NCBI GenBank assembly: GCA_033807695.1
Contig: CM066302.1
Span: 62,001-126,000, forward strand
From: Daedaleopsis sinensis
Taxonomy: Eukaryota; Basidiomycota; Agaricomycetes; Polyporales; Polyporaceae
DNA length: 64,000 nt
Direction of reading: 5' to 3'
This document shows, one piece after another, positions 11,886 to 23,100 of this stretch (positions within the stretch are counted from its first letter, which is position 1; each line of letters starts with the position of its first letter). The translations under genes and the position numbers were made by a program. A model generated the notes under the pieces. The model searched no databases and was not told the DNA's origin. It saw only the letters and a program-made list of their open reading frames with translations.

Positions 11886-13497
11886 GGCGAAGCGTGGTGA
11901 TTGTACAGAGTAGTTGCTTAGTGAGCGACTAGAGCTGCAATCGATTTTCCTGTGGCTTTTGTACCCCCCGCGGCGTCTTACCTGAGGATCGCAAAGACAG
12001 TCGAGCATCTGGGACTCGACTAGGATTGCCCGACGTACGTGGGCCCGAGACTGCAGACTACGCCGACCGTGATGTACTATTCGGTCTCAAAATCCGCTCG
12101 AGAGTGAATATATGCGCAACCCAGAATGTAACTGAACCTCCGCGCCTTGAGCACAAGTATATGCGCGAGCGCTGTCAATGCCGTCGTATTTCGCAGCGTG
12201 CGGCATACGATTACCTGAATCGTACTCACTGGAGTGAGGAATCTCTTCAACGACCATAGGGTGTCCAGAGGTCCGGTCGACGAGGACTAGTTCTTCATAG
12301 CCAAAAGGCGGGTGTCCTAGAGAAGGTGGGGATCACAAGAAGAACATGCTAGTGAAGAAGAACGCACATCAGATACGTGCACAGGGAGCGCATCCACGAG
12401 CTACCGACCTGCCGCCAGTCAACGCAGCGCATCACTGGCAAGAGTGGTTCCTGAAGCAGAGACGGGAGCTTGCTGCCAATCCTGAGAGTAGCACGTCGCA
12501 GAGTCGGAGAGTACTGAGCGCTGAGCGCTGAGCAGAGAGGAGGAGGAGAGGAGGAGGAGGAGGAGGAGGAGGAGGAGGAGGAGGAGGAAGGGTTCGAGAG
12601 CGCTCAACGAGTTTGGAACCCTAACCTTGCGGCCCTTGCCACGTGGACGCCTGCTCCTCCACCTCCACGCTCTCGCAGCTCCTTTCTTCATGGCACGGTT
12701 AACATCATCAGCAAACCCCATCTGGCTAGAAGTGGACAGGCCCGTTCAGTGATCGTTCTAGAGCGGTGCAAATATCACAATATCGATTCCAAGCTAATCC
12801 TAAGCAAAGGTGAGTCGTCATAGTAAGTAGTCAATCGTGCACGTGATCAGAGAGACCAACATGAGCGCTTCCGCGGAATCGCGTCCTTGTAGGTCCTGTC
12901 CTTGTTTTACGCCCAGGACTTGCCCAGGACAAACTTCGTCTGATTACGGCTTACAACCTCGGTATTTGACTAGTACGGGTGAGACAACCGCGCCATTAAA
13001 TACTGCTCATTTACTTGGCAAAACCTTCAAGGCTGTCGATGCGGCGGCTATACTAGAGGCAAGTCCGAGTCCTTTGAAAGCTTTGCCCACAGTTTTGGGA
13101 TGTTCCCAAGTAATGAGCTACAGAAACATGGGATACACCATACAACAGATGACTCGGATGCTACACGTATGTGCTTCTCACGCAGCGAGACGCGACAACG
13201 ATCCCGACGCCTCTAACAGCATCCGAACGTGAGCTCCTCCGCATGCGTACCAAGGGGCCGTCTCAATCTTCCACAGCAACATGGGACTTGCTCCTACGGC
13301 TCAATGTAAGCATAGGAAGCGTGCAATTGCCTCTCTCATGCGCCATGGATCATGGTGGTACGTCTCTACCACCGCCCGTTCACATCCGCTGCCAACGACA
13401 TGTTATCACGTACAGATCCCGCCAAGCAAGCCTGCTATATGAGCATTCCCCCTTTTCAACGTTGACCCACTTCTCGTAACATCCCTCTCGGACGACG
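11886..13497. other. Intergenic: SSP3 promoter, microsatellite block, OMT1 promoter
   Basis: 11886-12045 is the SSP3 upstream region, shared inverted with 39220-39377. 12489-12654 is shared inverted with about 37582-37711, including the telomere-like AACCCTAACC at 12617-12626. From about 12800 the sequence matches the OMT2 upstream region (to 48430) in inverted orientation. A TATA-like GCTATATGAG lies at about 13434, 63 bp before the OMT1 start. No gene supported. Confidence 0.5.
12539..12589. repeat. GGA-type trinucleotide microsatellite
   Basis: Almost uninterrupted AGG/GGA units over about 50 bp. The inverted counterpart near 37640-37665 has only a few units, so the tract expanded here or contracted there after duplication. 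Confidence 0.9.
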
Positions 13498-15312
13498 ATG
13501 ACCTTTGCTAATCTCCGCGCCCTTCACGCCGTCATCGGCGAGACCATCGATGAGATCGAGAAGGTGTACAAAGCTAACTCGGAAGGGACCCCTCTCGACT
13601 ATCTCTCTCTCGACATCTCCTACTACTCCAGCCAGAAGCACGCTGCGGAAGTAGACAAGGCCGAGGCACTCCGCGTTGAGCACACTGTGTTTGCCGCGTC
13701 CAACCGCATCGTCTCCGCCGCCGGGCAGCTGTCAGCAACCGTCAACAAGCCTTGGTTCACGCTGATTGAGAGCATCAACGCGGTACGCAATTCATTCTGT
13801 TATACAGTAAAGCTACTTACAATGACACTGGAGCGCGCATCCGACAAACTTCGTGGCGTGCCTCCAATTCCTCGAGGCGAATAACATAGTGGAGATTCTG
13901 AGGGAAGCAGGTCCTGCAGGTCTACATGTGAAGGACATCACAGCAAGGTTGGTAAGCTCCGCAGCTGGCTACCAGGTGCAGTGCCAGTCAAGCTGGATCC
14001 GTCGAAATTCAGTGCGTGTCACTGCATTCGCCGCTCGTTAGAGGCTTTTCAATCGACACACGCTTTTTCCAATGTTACTTTAGGCCACGTGCTTCGTATG
14101 CTTGCGACCTACCATTGGATCCGTGAAGTTACACCAGATGTGTTCACGAACAACCGTTTGTCCTCGTACATTGACTCGGGAAAGTCCTTCCAACAGCTCA
14201 AGACCGCTACGTACGTCGTCACAACCCCCATTGGCTGCCTCATATCGACTCGTTAACTATGTATCGTAGGAATGGATCCAAGTACGACGAGAGCGATGGT
14301 GTTGCGGCGTACTGTGCGACAGGGTGAGTCCCGCTCGAGCCCCGAGGCCGGCACATCGGCGATACTGACGTTTCGACGTTTCGACAGGTCAACATTGGCG
14401 GCGGCATCGGCAGCGTTCTCATCATCGTCCAGGCGCATACCCACCTCCGCTTTATGGTCGAGGATCGCGCGCCGGTTTGTGCTATCGGACGTTCGGTGAG
14501 CGGGCTGACGTGTTACCTACGTCTATTTGCTGATTCTTCCTCCCCTTTATCTCCGCCTTTCTTCTCTCTTCGCGTCCGATCCTCTTCCTTCCTGGACACA
14601 TGATGCATTTCCCATTACTTCATGTCTCGTGTGCTTGCGTTTTCCGTTTTATTATCAATTCGTCAGGCTTGGGGCACCGCTCACGCAGAAACCTTCGATT
14701 CGGGCCGTATCTCGTACCATGCGCAAGACTTTTTCGAGCCCCAACGTGCGTTTGACGTCCCCGGAGTGGGCACTGTTGTCCACCCAGATGTGCTCCTCCT
14801 CCGCGCGGTCGCACACAATTGGGGTGACGAGAAGGTCATCGAGTACGTTCTGTCCTGTCATCCAATAAACCTTTCTGCCCTTCTGAGCCTCCATGCTGAA
14901 CGCTCTCACAGACTCCTCAAGCTCCTCCGCAACGCAGCAGGACCGAACACGAAGCTTCTCTGGGTCGACAACATGCTCGCTTACGCGTGCGTGGACACAG
15001 AGCGGCGAAGCCGGCTCGACCGAGCTCGGCGCGGTGCGCTCGCTCGTCCCCGAAGGCTCGCCCCTCCTGCCGAACTTGGGCCGTGCGAACGCGAATGGCT
15101 ACATCCTCGACATCCAGGCAAGTCGCAGTCTCTCCTCTCTTTGCAGCCTTTTTCCCAGCTAATGCCACGGCTAGATGCTCTCCCGCTATAACGCCAAGGA
15201 GCGCACGTATCGCGAGTACGATGTGCTGACGACTGCTGCAGGCTGGAAGATCACGCGTGTGAAGCGTGGCGTAGGGTCTCTCTGGGAATATACTACCGCT
15301 GTGCCCATGTGA
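13498..15312 (+). pseudogene. OMT1: O-methyltransferase pseudogene (Methyltransf_2 type)
   Basis: Clear copy of OMT2 (inverted at 45504-47746), starting MTFANLRALHAVIGETIDEI and ending EYTTAVPM, but with at least four lesions. (1) The acceptor before exon 2 has lost its AG near 13845 (OMT2 has CCTCAG there). (2) One base is missing near 13941 (ATCACAGCAAG for ATCACCAGCAAG). (3) About 420 bp are deleted at about 14386-14392. They held the rest of intron 4, exon 5 with the MTNLTDWLLND region, the next intron and the start of exon 6, so the SAM-binding VVVDIGGG stretch begins mid-motif as VNIGGG. (4) Two bases are missing at about 15001. The later exons remain recognisable (RISYHAQDFFEPQR, LLRAVAHNWGDEKVIE). 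The last intron has a GC donor at 15118. It cannot give a working enzyme without many corrections. Confidence 0.9.
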
Positions 15313-15830
15313 GTTCGTCTAGTGGTATTGTGCTCTTCTCTAGAGACACCGACGAAACTATATCGTCATTGATGGCTGGTTATGGGGTTCGTTGATATAC
15401 TTGCAGGATTGATGATTTCCTGTCCGATAGACGTCTCTCCAAGGGGCAGGAATCGACAAATAAAACCCGCTAGAACGTTTATGGCCTCGTGCTGTATGTG
15501 AACCTGATACGACGCGCTGACACGGTCAGGGAAACTCTTACCTCACAAAGGTCGCGTGGACCCCCATGCATGAGCACTCTGACCTCTTACTTCCTCTCTT
15601 CCGCGCCACTCATCTCTTACAAGTAGTGTCACCTTCCCTGCATGTATCCCTTACCAGTACAGATTAGTGCCCATGCGATCACGGAATGATGCCGGAGGTG
15701 TGTGAGCAAATTGCTCACAAGCGTATATATACTCACGCAGACGAACGAGTTTGTAGTACTAGGAGCAGGAAGGACGAGCTCTCTTCACTCTCCGTCGACT
15801 TACCACCATTCTTCCGCTGTTGCCTCAGCT
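15313..15830 (+). promoter_or_regulatory. BVMO1 promoter region with palindrome and TATA box
   Basis: Just 4 bp upstream of a TATATATA sequence (15724-15731), a perfect 19-bp inverted repeat TGTGAGCAAATTGCTCACA lies at 15701-15719. The TATA is about 100 bp before the BVMO1 ATG. The inverted counterpart upstream of BVMO3 (45007-45030) keeps the TATA and the half site TGCTCGCA, but the palindrome is imperfect. The rest is the 3' flank of OMT1. Confidence 0.5.
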
Positions 15831-18603
15831 ATGGCTGGCGGGAATTTTTCTAGTTCGTTCAAACCCACTAGCAAGGCACCTCTGAGTGTCCCGGACACGA
15901 CTCAGCCCTCAAGTCCGAAGGGTGCAGACAATGGCACGGCTTCGGACATCCCCCGTGCAGATACGTTCAAGCTTGGCGAGTTTGCTATCGACGAGTACCG
16001 GCCGATCAAGGTCATCGTCATCGGCGCTGGGTTCAGCGGGATCCTCGCGGGGATAAGGTGCGTGTTCCGGGCTTCATCCCCACCAGCAGTGTGCAGGCCG
16101 ACAAACTGTGCGTGCTCAGGCTGCTGATACTACGTCATGATGGACAGATTCCCGCAGAAGATCCCGAACGTCGAGTTGACTATCTATGAGCGAAGCGCAG
16201 GCATTGGTGGGACTTGGTTCAACAACAGATATCCGTGAGTACTGGAATCCTATAGCTGTACGATGTTCTGATCTCTCGCGGCGGCCGCTGTAGTGGAGTA
16301 GCGTGCGACATTCCTGCTCATTGTGTACGTCGTACGATTGCATGCTTGTACCAACTCCGCTAACCTGTGTGACAGTATCAATTCTCGTTTGAAGGCAAGG
16401 TACGTTTCACAGAAAACTCTCCTATTTCCACGTGTTTACCATCGCTACTTTGCTAGAGAGACTGGTCGTCCTTCTACGCTCCCGGCCACGAGATACAGGA
16501 GCACCTCCAAGATGTCGTCGACAGGTACAAACTCATGCGCTATATCAAACTGAACCACGAAGTCATCCACGCCGCTTACGACGAACCCACCGGCAAATGG
16601 CACATCCGTGTCCGGTCCACGCTGCAAAACGGGGCCCAAATAGAGGAGTTCGAGGATACCGCAGACGTCCTCGTGACGGCGTTCGGTGTGATTACGCGGT
16701 GGAAGATGCCGGACATTGAAGGTATCGATTCGTTCCAAGGCGAGTTACAACATACCGCCGGGTTCAACCCCGAAGAGCGCACGTGGATGGAGGCCGCTGA
16801 AAAGTGGAAGAACAAGCGAGTGGGCGTGATTGGAGTTGTGAGTTTCGGTTCTGAGTATCCCGCGCTCGGTGATCATGATGGAACGGTGTGCAGGGCTCTA
16901 CGGCAATCCAAGTGGTGGCTGCGCTTCAGCCAAGGGCTTCGAAGCTCGTCAACTACGTTAGAGGACAGACGTGGCTCTCGCTCCCTTTCGCGAGCGACAT
17001 CGTATCCAACCTGCTTGGCCGGAGCCCCTGTAACCCCGAGGAAAACCGTACGTGACTCCTTTGCTATATCCTAGATGATTCCGGCACGCTCATACTCTAC
17101 TACAGTCGTATTCACTCCAGAAGAAATCGAGCGGTTCAAGACTGACGAAGAATTCTTCTGGAATTTCAGGCATGTGCTCGAGAACGAGATGAATGTGTGT
17201 GAGCCACACCCCTCGTGTTGTTAGCCGCTTACTCATCGATTTTCCATACTGTTAGTCGATGCACTCATACACACAAAGAGGGAGCAAAATGCAACTCGAG
17301 CTGGAGGAGCACTTTAGGAAGACCATGGCGGCGAAGCTTGAGAAGCGGCCCGATATTGCCGAACAGCGTGCGTGCTCTGGTCTGTGCCTAATGCTCCATA
17401 GTACTCACGTCGCGGCCTCTTTGTCAGTCATACCGGGGTTCCCAGTGTCGTGTCGACGACTAACTCCAGGTCCAGGTTACCTCGAGGCACTGTGCGCAGA
17501 TAATGTACGTGACGGTTTGGTATCAGTATTGTCATGATGGAGCTCTTGAACCTACGGTCTATGGCAGGCTGAGTTTGTCGCTAGTCCCATCAAACGGTTC
17601 ACAGAGAATGGGATAGAGACTGAAGATGGCAAGCACCAAGAACTCGACCTCGTCTTTTGCGCGACCGGTGAGTTCGACCTTTGACATCGCTTGCTAGTGA
17701 TGCTTGATTGCAATTTACCGGATTCCCTTGCCTTCAGGGTACGATACATCGTGGCAGCTGCCGTTCAAAATCATCGGCCGGAAGGGCGTTACCCTCAACG
17801 AGAAATGGAAGCCATACCCGACGTCATACCTCTCGATGTGTGTCGACGAGTTCCCGAACATGTTTATGTGTCTCGGACCGAACTCGGTTATTGGTGCTGG
17901 ATTGCTTCTGCCCATCCTCGAGTTCACCGTCATGTACGCAGTCCAGGCAACTGCGAAGATTCAGCGGGAGCGGTTGAAGAGCATCGAAGTGAAGCCTGAA
18001 GCTGTAAATGCTTACGACGAGTACATCGAGGTACGTTATCCCTCCCCTTGGTTCAAAGTGATCTGAGGCGAATATTGATGACTACTGTATTGCTAGAGCT
18101 ACTTCCCGCAGGTATATTCGCCTGTTTATTGCAACAGAGCACGCCCGCTAACGAGTCACTCCAGTCGGTCTACAGCGCAAAATGCCGATCATGGTACAAG
18201 CTTGGAAAGGACAATGGCAGGATAGTCGGCCTGTGGCCCGGTATGTCTCCGCAGCCACGTCGATATGTACCATTAACCATCCAGCGACAATTTAGGCTCC
18301 AGCTTGCACGCTATGCGAACGTTGCAGTATCCGCGTTGGGAAGACTATACGTACGAGCGCGAGGATGACCAACATCCGCTGTACTGGCTTGGGGATGGTC
18401 AGACCTGGAACGAGAAGACATTCACGGGAGACAGTGAGTCGTATCGAATTGTCATGGCCTGAGTCACCGCTGACGTTCTGTACGCGACTATCAGGAGCGT
18501 GGTACCTGGCAGAGGAGTTCATCGACAGACCCCCAGGCGAGTCACCATATTGCCAAGCCTTTTTCGTGTGTTTCCTGACTGCTGCACAGTTCCCGTCGAC
18601 TGA
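15831..18603 (+). CDS. BVMO1: Baeyer-Villiger/FMO-type flavin monooxygenase
   Basis: Sixteen exons: 15831-16057, 16148-16234, 16294-16324, 16376-16399, 16457-16837, 16894-17047, 17106-17194, 17256-17367, 17428-17504, 17568-17667, 17738-18030, 18097-18111, 18165-18240, 18296-18433, 18495-18536, 18590-18603; 619 residues, no break. FAD-binding VIVIGAGFSG is at 61-70 and GGTWFNNRYPG near 96-106. The signature F216-x-G-xxx-H222-xxx-F226 is the Baeyer-Villiger fingerprint with F in place of W. The NADPH-binding GVIGVGSTA is near 246-254 and FCATGYD near 424-430. It inserts one oxygen atom using FAD and NADPH, converting a ketone to an ester or oxidising a heteroatom; the substrate is unknown. No signal peptide, so cytosolic. 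The last intron has a GC donor (18537). The adjacent OMT on the same strand suggests a shared pathway. BVMO3 is its recent inverted duplicate. Confidence 0.88.
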
Positions 18604-18927
18604 TGCGTGAGTATCCTTGAGCTCTCAAGATTCTCAACTATGGAGATCTATTTGGGGCCCACGAATCGTGATATGCGTGTTATTGTCGCGTTTTAGGGTA
18701 TGCCACCGACAGAATCGGACAGGTTGACGGAGCAGGGATCCTACGAATCATTGTTTACGCTGGGGATACCAGAAATATGTATGTAGGCTTCGCATTGCAG
18801 ATATCACAAAAGCATATCGAACGGGGTAACATATTAGAAAGGTCGAAATGACACTAAATCGGCCCTGATAATCCCGTCAGTGTGGCATATATTGATACGG
18901 ACGCCCAACTATCACTTACTAGCTTCT
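18604..18927. other. Short convergent spacer between BVMO1 and SSP4
   Basis: Inverted copy of 41830-42153, the equivalent spacer between SSP8 and BVMO3. It therefore belongs to the large inverted duplication. No gene. Confidence 0.5.
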
Positions 18928-19440
18928 TCAGACGCACTCTGAAGTCGTGTACGAGTTCTCGGCGTCGAACCTGTGGAATGATCCCCAATTGTACCCCTCG
19001 ATACACAAGTAGAGCAGTGTGGCGCAATCGTCAATTATGTCCGTGAAGGACAGATAGCTGCACAGAAAAAGAACCGGCGTGGTCAGCGCGAATTGGCGCC
19101 ACAACGCAGGAGGAGAACTTACTAGCAGCCATTGCAGTTGCGCGCCATATATGTAGCAGAGCCCTGTCCACGCCCATCGCTCGTATCAAATACGCTTCTT
19201 CCAAGCTCCCAGAAGCGCGTGTTGTTGCACGAACGCACCAGTGACCACGCAGCACATATACAACCAGCCCCGGGGTAGTACGGGTTGATAGTGACGCTGT
19301 CTGGGATGACTGAGCACAGCGGCGCGTGTTCGAGTCGTCGACCCCTGGCGGCATGATAGCGGAGTCGAAAACGACCTCGCCCACGCAGGCCTGTATCGTG
19401 AGGTTGTGCTTAGCGGTGTTTGCGCTGGCGCGCAGTGCAC
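18928..19440 (-). pseudogene. SSP4: broken member of the cysteine-rich secreted family
   Basis: Counterpart of SSP8. What remains is the second half of exon 2 (from about 19440), exon 3 encoding the CNC motif (about 19171-19131) and exon 4 ending at 18928. Compared with SSP8 the signal peptide and the first half of exon 2 are gone. Five extra bases at about 19322 shift the frame. One cysteine (VVCDS) has become phenylalanine. An in-frame deletion removes about 14 residues before the terminal ECV. Directly in front of the truncated exon lies a promoter-like stretch that matches the upstream region of SSP6, so a deletion joined a foreign promoter to the middle of the gene at a shared CACGGTGCAC. 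Confidence 0.85.
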
Positions 19441-19528
19441 CGTGTTCTATACCATCCATACACTACCGACTCGAGGCACGTCCGACCGGACAGCGAGTGG
19501 TACTCCTACTTGGATGTCCACAATCTCA
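19441..19528 (-). repeat. SSP6-type promoter segment, inverted copy
   Basis: Reverse complement of about 36283-36370, the region just upstream of SSP6. Shared pieces include CGTGCCTCGAGTCGGTAGTG and a TATA-like GTATAGA/GTATAAG. At its end it abuts the truncated SSP4 exon. Confidence 0.65.
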
Positions 19529-19985
19529 GCGCCCCTCTTCAAGTACTAGAGGCCTTGTGTACGATGCAGGCTACACATTTTAGCAAGGGCATTGTCCTAT
19601 TTTTATACATCGTCAGCAGTAGCGCATGTGGAGGAGATATGAGGACCCACCAAGGGGACGGCGGTCCTCACGCGCTTCTTCGACGCGTATCAGTCATGAA
19701 AGTTCGTGAGATACATACCGTACAAAGCCCGTTCTTCCGAAGGTTCCTTCCTATCGCATCCTGTCTCTCCTACAGAACGGGACCTCGATGTGCTACCCAA
19801 TCTCTTCTACGGTAATAAACAAATAGGACACTAGAGAGATGTAAGCGCAGCCGCAAAATCGCGTATTAGAGATGCATCTAGACATCAACAGCATCTGAAG
19901 GTGACTTTGAGCTTATTAGCTCTATTTTCCGGCCTTGGAAATGCGTTAGTACGGCCCCAAAATACTTAACACAAACGGAAAGACC
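19529..19985 (+). repeat. Dispersed repeat, copy 2
   Basis: Direct, diverged copy of 8577-9107 in the same orientation, about 70 bp shorter. It sits between the SSP4 remnant and the 3' end of BVMO2. No conserved open frame. Confidence 0.6.
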
Positions 19986-20181
19986 CAAGTAGCTCATGAA
20001 TTTCGTGGTAGTTAGTTTTCTGTACCAAACGGGGCGCACACCCACTACCTCGTTCAAGTCTGCATTGGACAGCTTCTACATGCCCGTATCTGGCTGCGTT
20101 CACTACAGTCCGAGTTTGATGTTAAGGAAGGGATATTCCTATAGCAACGAGATGTTTGCTAGCTCTACGTCATGCAACGTC

Positions 20182-22942
20182 CTAATCGGTAGGAACTGCG
20201 AAGAGTGAGCGCCACATCCTCGCCGCAGGATCACGCTCTGACTCACCAGGTGGTCTATCGATGAAGTCTTCAGCGAGGTACCAAGCACCTATCATCTCTC
20301 GTCAGTGATACAGATCCATATCTAGTAGCATAGATCGTCACTCACGGTCTCCTGTCAGCGTCTTCTCGTTCCACGTCTGGCCGTCGCCGAGCCAGTACAT
20401 ACGGTTCGCGACAGGGTCCGAGCGCTCATAGTCGAAGTCCTCCCAGCGCGGGTACTGCAGACAGCGCAGCGCGTGAAGTGTCGATCCTACAGTATTAACA
20501 TTAATATATACCGCCGCGAGACCCTAGAAAAAGGGCAGCGCACCTGGCCAGAGGCCGACAATACGACCTTCCTCTTTCCCGGCTTTGTACCACGAGCGAC
20601 ACTTCTCGCTATACACCGACTGCAGAAGGGATGGAACCAATCAGTCCTCAGTCTCGTGTCAGTGCAATGGGCGGACATCTGCCTGACCTTCGGGAAGTAG
20701 TTCTGGTAGCGCACACGTCAAATACGTCCTCTTCCACAGCATCCGCACGACTCACCACAAGGTACTCGTCATATTCCTTCACCGCGTCCGCCTTGATCTC
20801 GATGCTCTTTAGCCGCTCGCGCTGCATCTTCGCGACCGCCTGTACCGCGTACAGCACCTCGAACTCGATTAGCGCTAGCAGCGAGCCGGACCCAACGCCT
20901 GAGTTCGGTCCGAGCGACATGAACATGTTCGGGAAGCCGTCGACGCACACGGACAGGTACGACGTTGGGTGCGGGTTCCACTTCTCGTTGAGCGAGACGC
21001 CGTTGCGGCCGACGACCTCGAACGGGAGCTGAAACGACGTGTCGTACCCTGTAGGGGAGCCAGGTCGCTAGTCAGGGCGAGGCTCGAATGCAGGCACTCC
21101 CTAATACTACCGAGGGAAGGGAGCGACCGTAGTGCGAAGGGAGAGGGTCATACCGGTGGCACAAAAGACGACGTCGAGATCATGGTGCGTCCCATCCTCA
21201 AGCTCGATCCCCGTCTTCGTGAAACGCTTGATGGGTGTACTGACAAAGTCGACCTGTCGTTTCGCGCACTGGATGTGAGCCATCCCTGCTACACAGTATA
21301 GCGGACGATCGTGCTTACGTTGTCTTCACAGAGCGCCTCGAGGTAGCCGGGCCCAGGCGTGAGCCGTCTGCACGCGACCGGGAACTCAGGCATCACTGCG
21401 CATCGTGAGACGAAGAGTTAGGAACAGTGGACCGTAGACTCTAGAAGCCAGGGGAAGGAGGACGATGCTACTCACGCTTCTCCGCGATCCAAGGCTTCTT
21501 GGCGAGCTTCTTAATCATGTTCTCCTTAAATAGTTGCCTGCCCATCTCTTGCATCGGCGTGCCAAGGAGCGTCGACGAATGCAGGCTCTACCCAACGACA
21601 GACACAATACGGGATCTCAGACCAGCTGGGTGACGGGCTAGAGACGCAGACACGTACGTTAATCTCCGTCTCGAGCGTGAACCTAAACTTCCTATAGAAC
21701 TCCGGGTCATTCTTGAACCTTTCTCTCTCCTCCTCGGTGAAGTTAACTATTCACGGCCGCCGTCAAACACACGGGAACTCCATGCGAGCAAGAGACACTC
21801 ACAGTCGTCCGCATGCGCCTGGTCACGCCCAAGCAGGTCCGCGAACGTGTTGCTCGCGAACGGCACGGCGAGCCACGTCTTCCCGCGCACGTAGTTGTAC
21901 ACCTTTGCCACCCGTGGCTGCAGTGCCGGCACCAGCTGCAGCGCGCTCGAGCCCTGTCCACACGCCCCATGAGCACTCTACCCATGTCACTGCGGCAGGA
22001 CGCCATACTAGCTCAAAATGAACGCAGCCTACTCACCACGCCGATGACGCCGACCTTCTTGTCCTTCCAGCCGTCTACAACCTCCTGCCATGTCTTATCC
22101 GCGGGGTCGAAACCCGCGCTGTGATGGAGCACCCCCTGATATTCCTCGATCCCCTCGATCTCGGGCATGCGCCACCGGCTAAGCGCGCCGAACGCAGTGA
22201 CCACCACGTCCGCGACATCGTCGAACTCGTCCGTCTCTCCGCTGGCGGGATTGGTCCGACAGACGCGCAGATGCCACTTGCCCGAGGGCTCGTCGTACTG
22301 GGCGCGGACGATCTCGTGGTGGAGCTTGATGTAGCGCATGAGCTTGTACTTGTTCACGATCCCTTCCAGGTACTCGCGGATCTCTGATCCAGGTGCGTAG
22401 AATGCCGACCAGTCGCGCTGGAATAGAGGATGAGGATGGAGAGATCGCGCCGGGTCGTACAGACACTTGCCTTCTCCTCAAACGTCAATTGATACTATCG
22501 GCTTGTCAGCTACAGTTGATCCTCAGCGAAAAACACGTACACAATGCGCCGGAATATCGCATGCCAGCCCGCTGTCCCACCAAATCAGCGACATAGACGT
22601 TGCAACAAGTTCTCGATACTTACGGATACCTGTTATTGAACCACGTTCCGCCGACACCACCACTCTTCTCGTATATCACGAGGTCGAGGTTCGGGATATT
22701 CTGGGGGAAGCTGTAGACACGGTAGCACCAGGGGATGAGCGCTGAGCTCGCGAGCCTGAGACACGCCGGGCATGCCACGAAGCGACGACGTACCGGATGC
22801 CCGCGGTGATCCCACTGAAACCCGCACCTATCACGACGACCTTCATCCGTCTGTACTCGTCAATGGAGAAGTCCGGGGGAGAGTACGGCCGCACGAATGC
22901 GCCGTTGGCAGAATCTGAACGCGAAGCACCTCCGCCAGGCAT
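20182..22942 (-). CDS. BVMO2: Baeyer-Villiger/FMO-type flavin monooxygenase
   Basis: Same 16-exon plan as BVMO1, on the minus strand: 22942-22794, 22710-22624, 22571-22541, 22494-22471, 22417-22037, 21953-21803, 21746-21658, 21587-21476, 21395-21319, 21253-21154, 21048-20756, 20702-20688, 20619-20544, 20486-20346, 20288-20247, 20195-20182; 593 residues, intact. FAD motif VVVIGAGFSG is near residue 35, followed by GGTWFNNRYPG. The fingerprint is YxGxxxHxxxF; then GVIGVGSSA and FCATGYD. The N-terminal extension is about 26 residues shorter than in BVMO1. It is the most diverged of the four (for example IEIKADAVKEYDEYLV in the C-terminal third). Intron 4 uses a GC donor (22470, GCAAGT). No methyltransferase lies next to it. 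Expected to oxygenate a small molecule with NADPH and FAD; substrate unknown. Confidence 0.88.
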
Positions 22943-23100
22943 CTTTGTTGCTAGTGCTGAGTGGGTGTAAGACGGCAATTGCGTGCTGTGCTATGGGGAG
23001 AGGATGTCGACAGGAACGAGAGCTCGCAACCGTATATATATCACGCGGGTCCCCGCCTGAGTGCCTTAGCAGCTAAGACACGAAACTAGCTGCGTTTCTT
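22943..23100 (-). promoter_or_regulatory. BVMO2 promoter: TATA box and inverted repeat
   Basis: Minus-strand TATATATA at 23033-23040, about 90 bp before the ATG. A perfect 13-bp inverted repeat (CTTAGC-A-GCTAAG) lies at 23065-23077, about 25 bp further upstream. It resembles the BVMO1 arrangement, but the half site differs. Confidence 0.45.
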
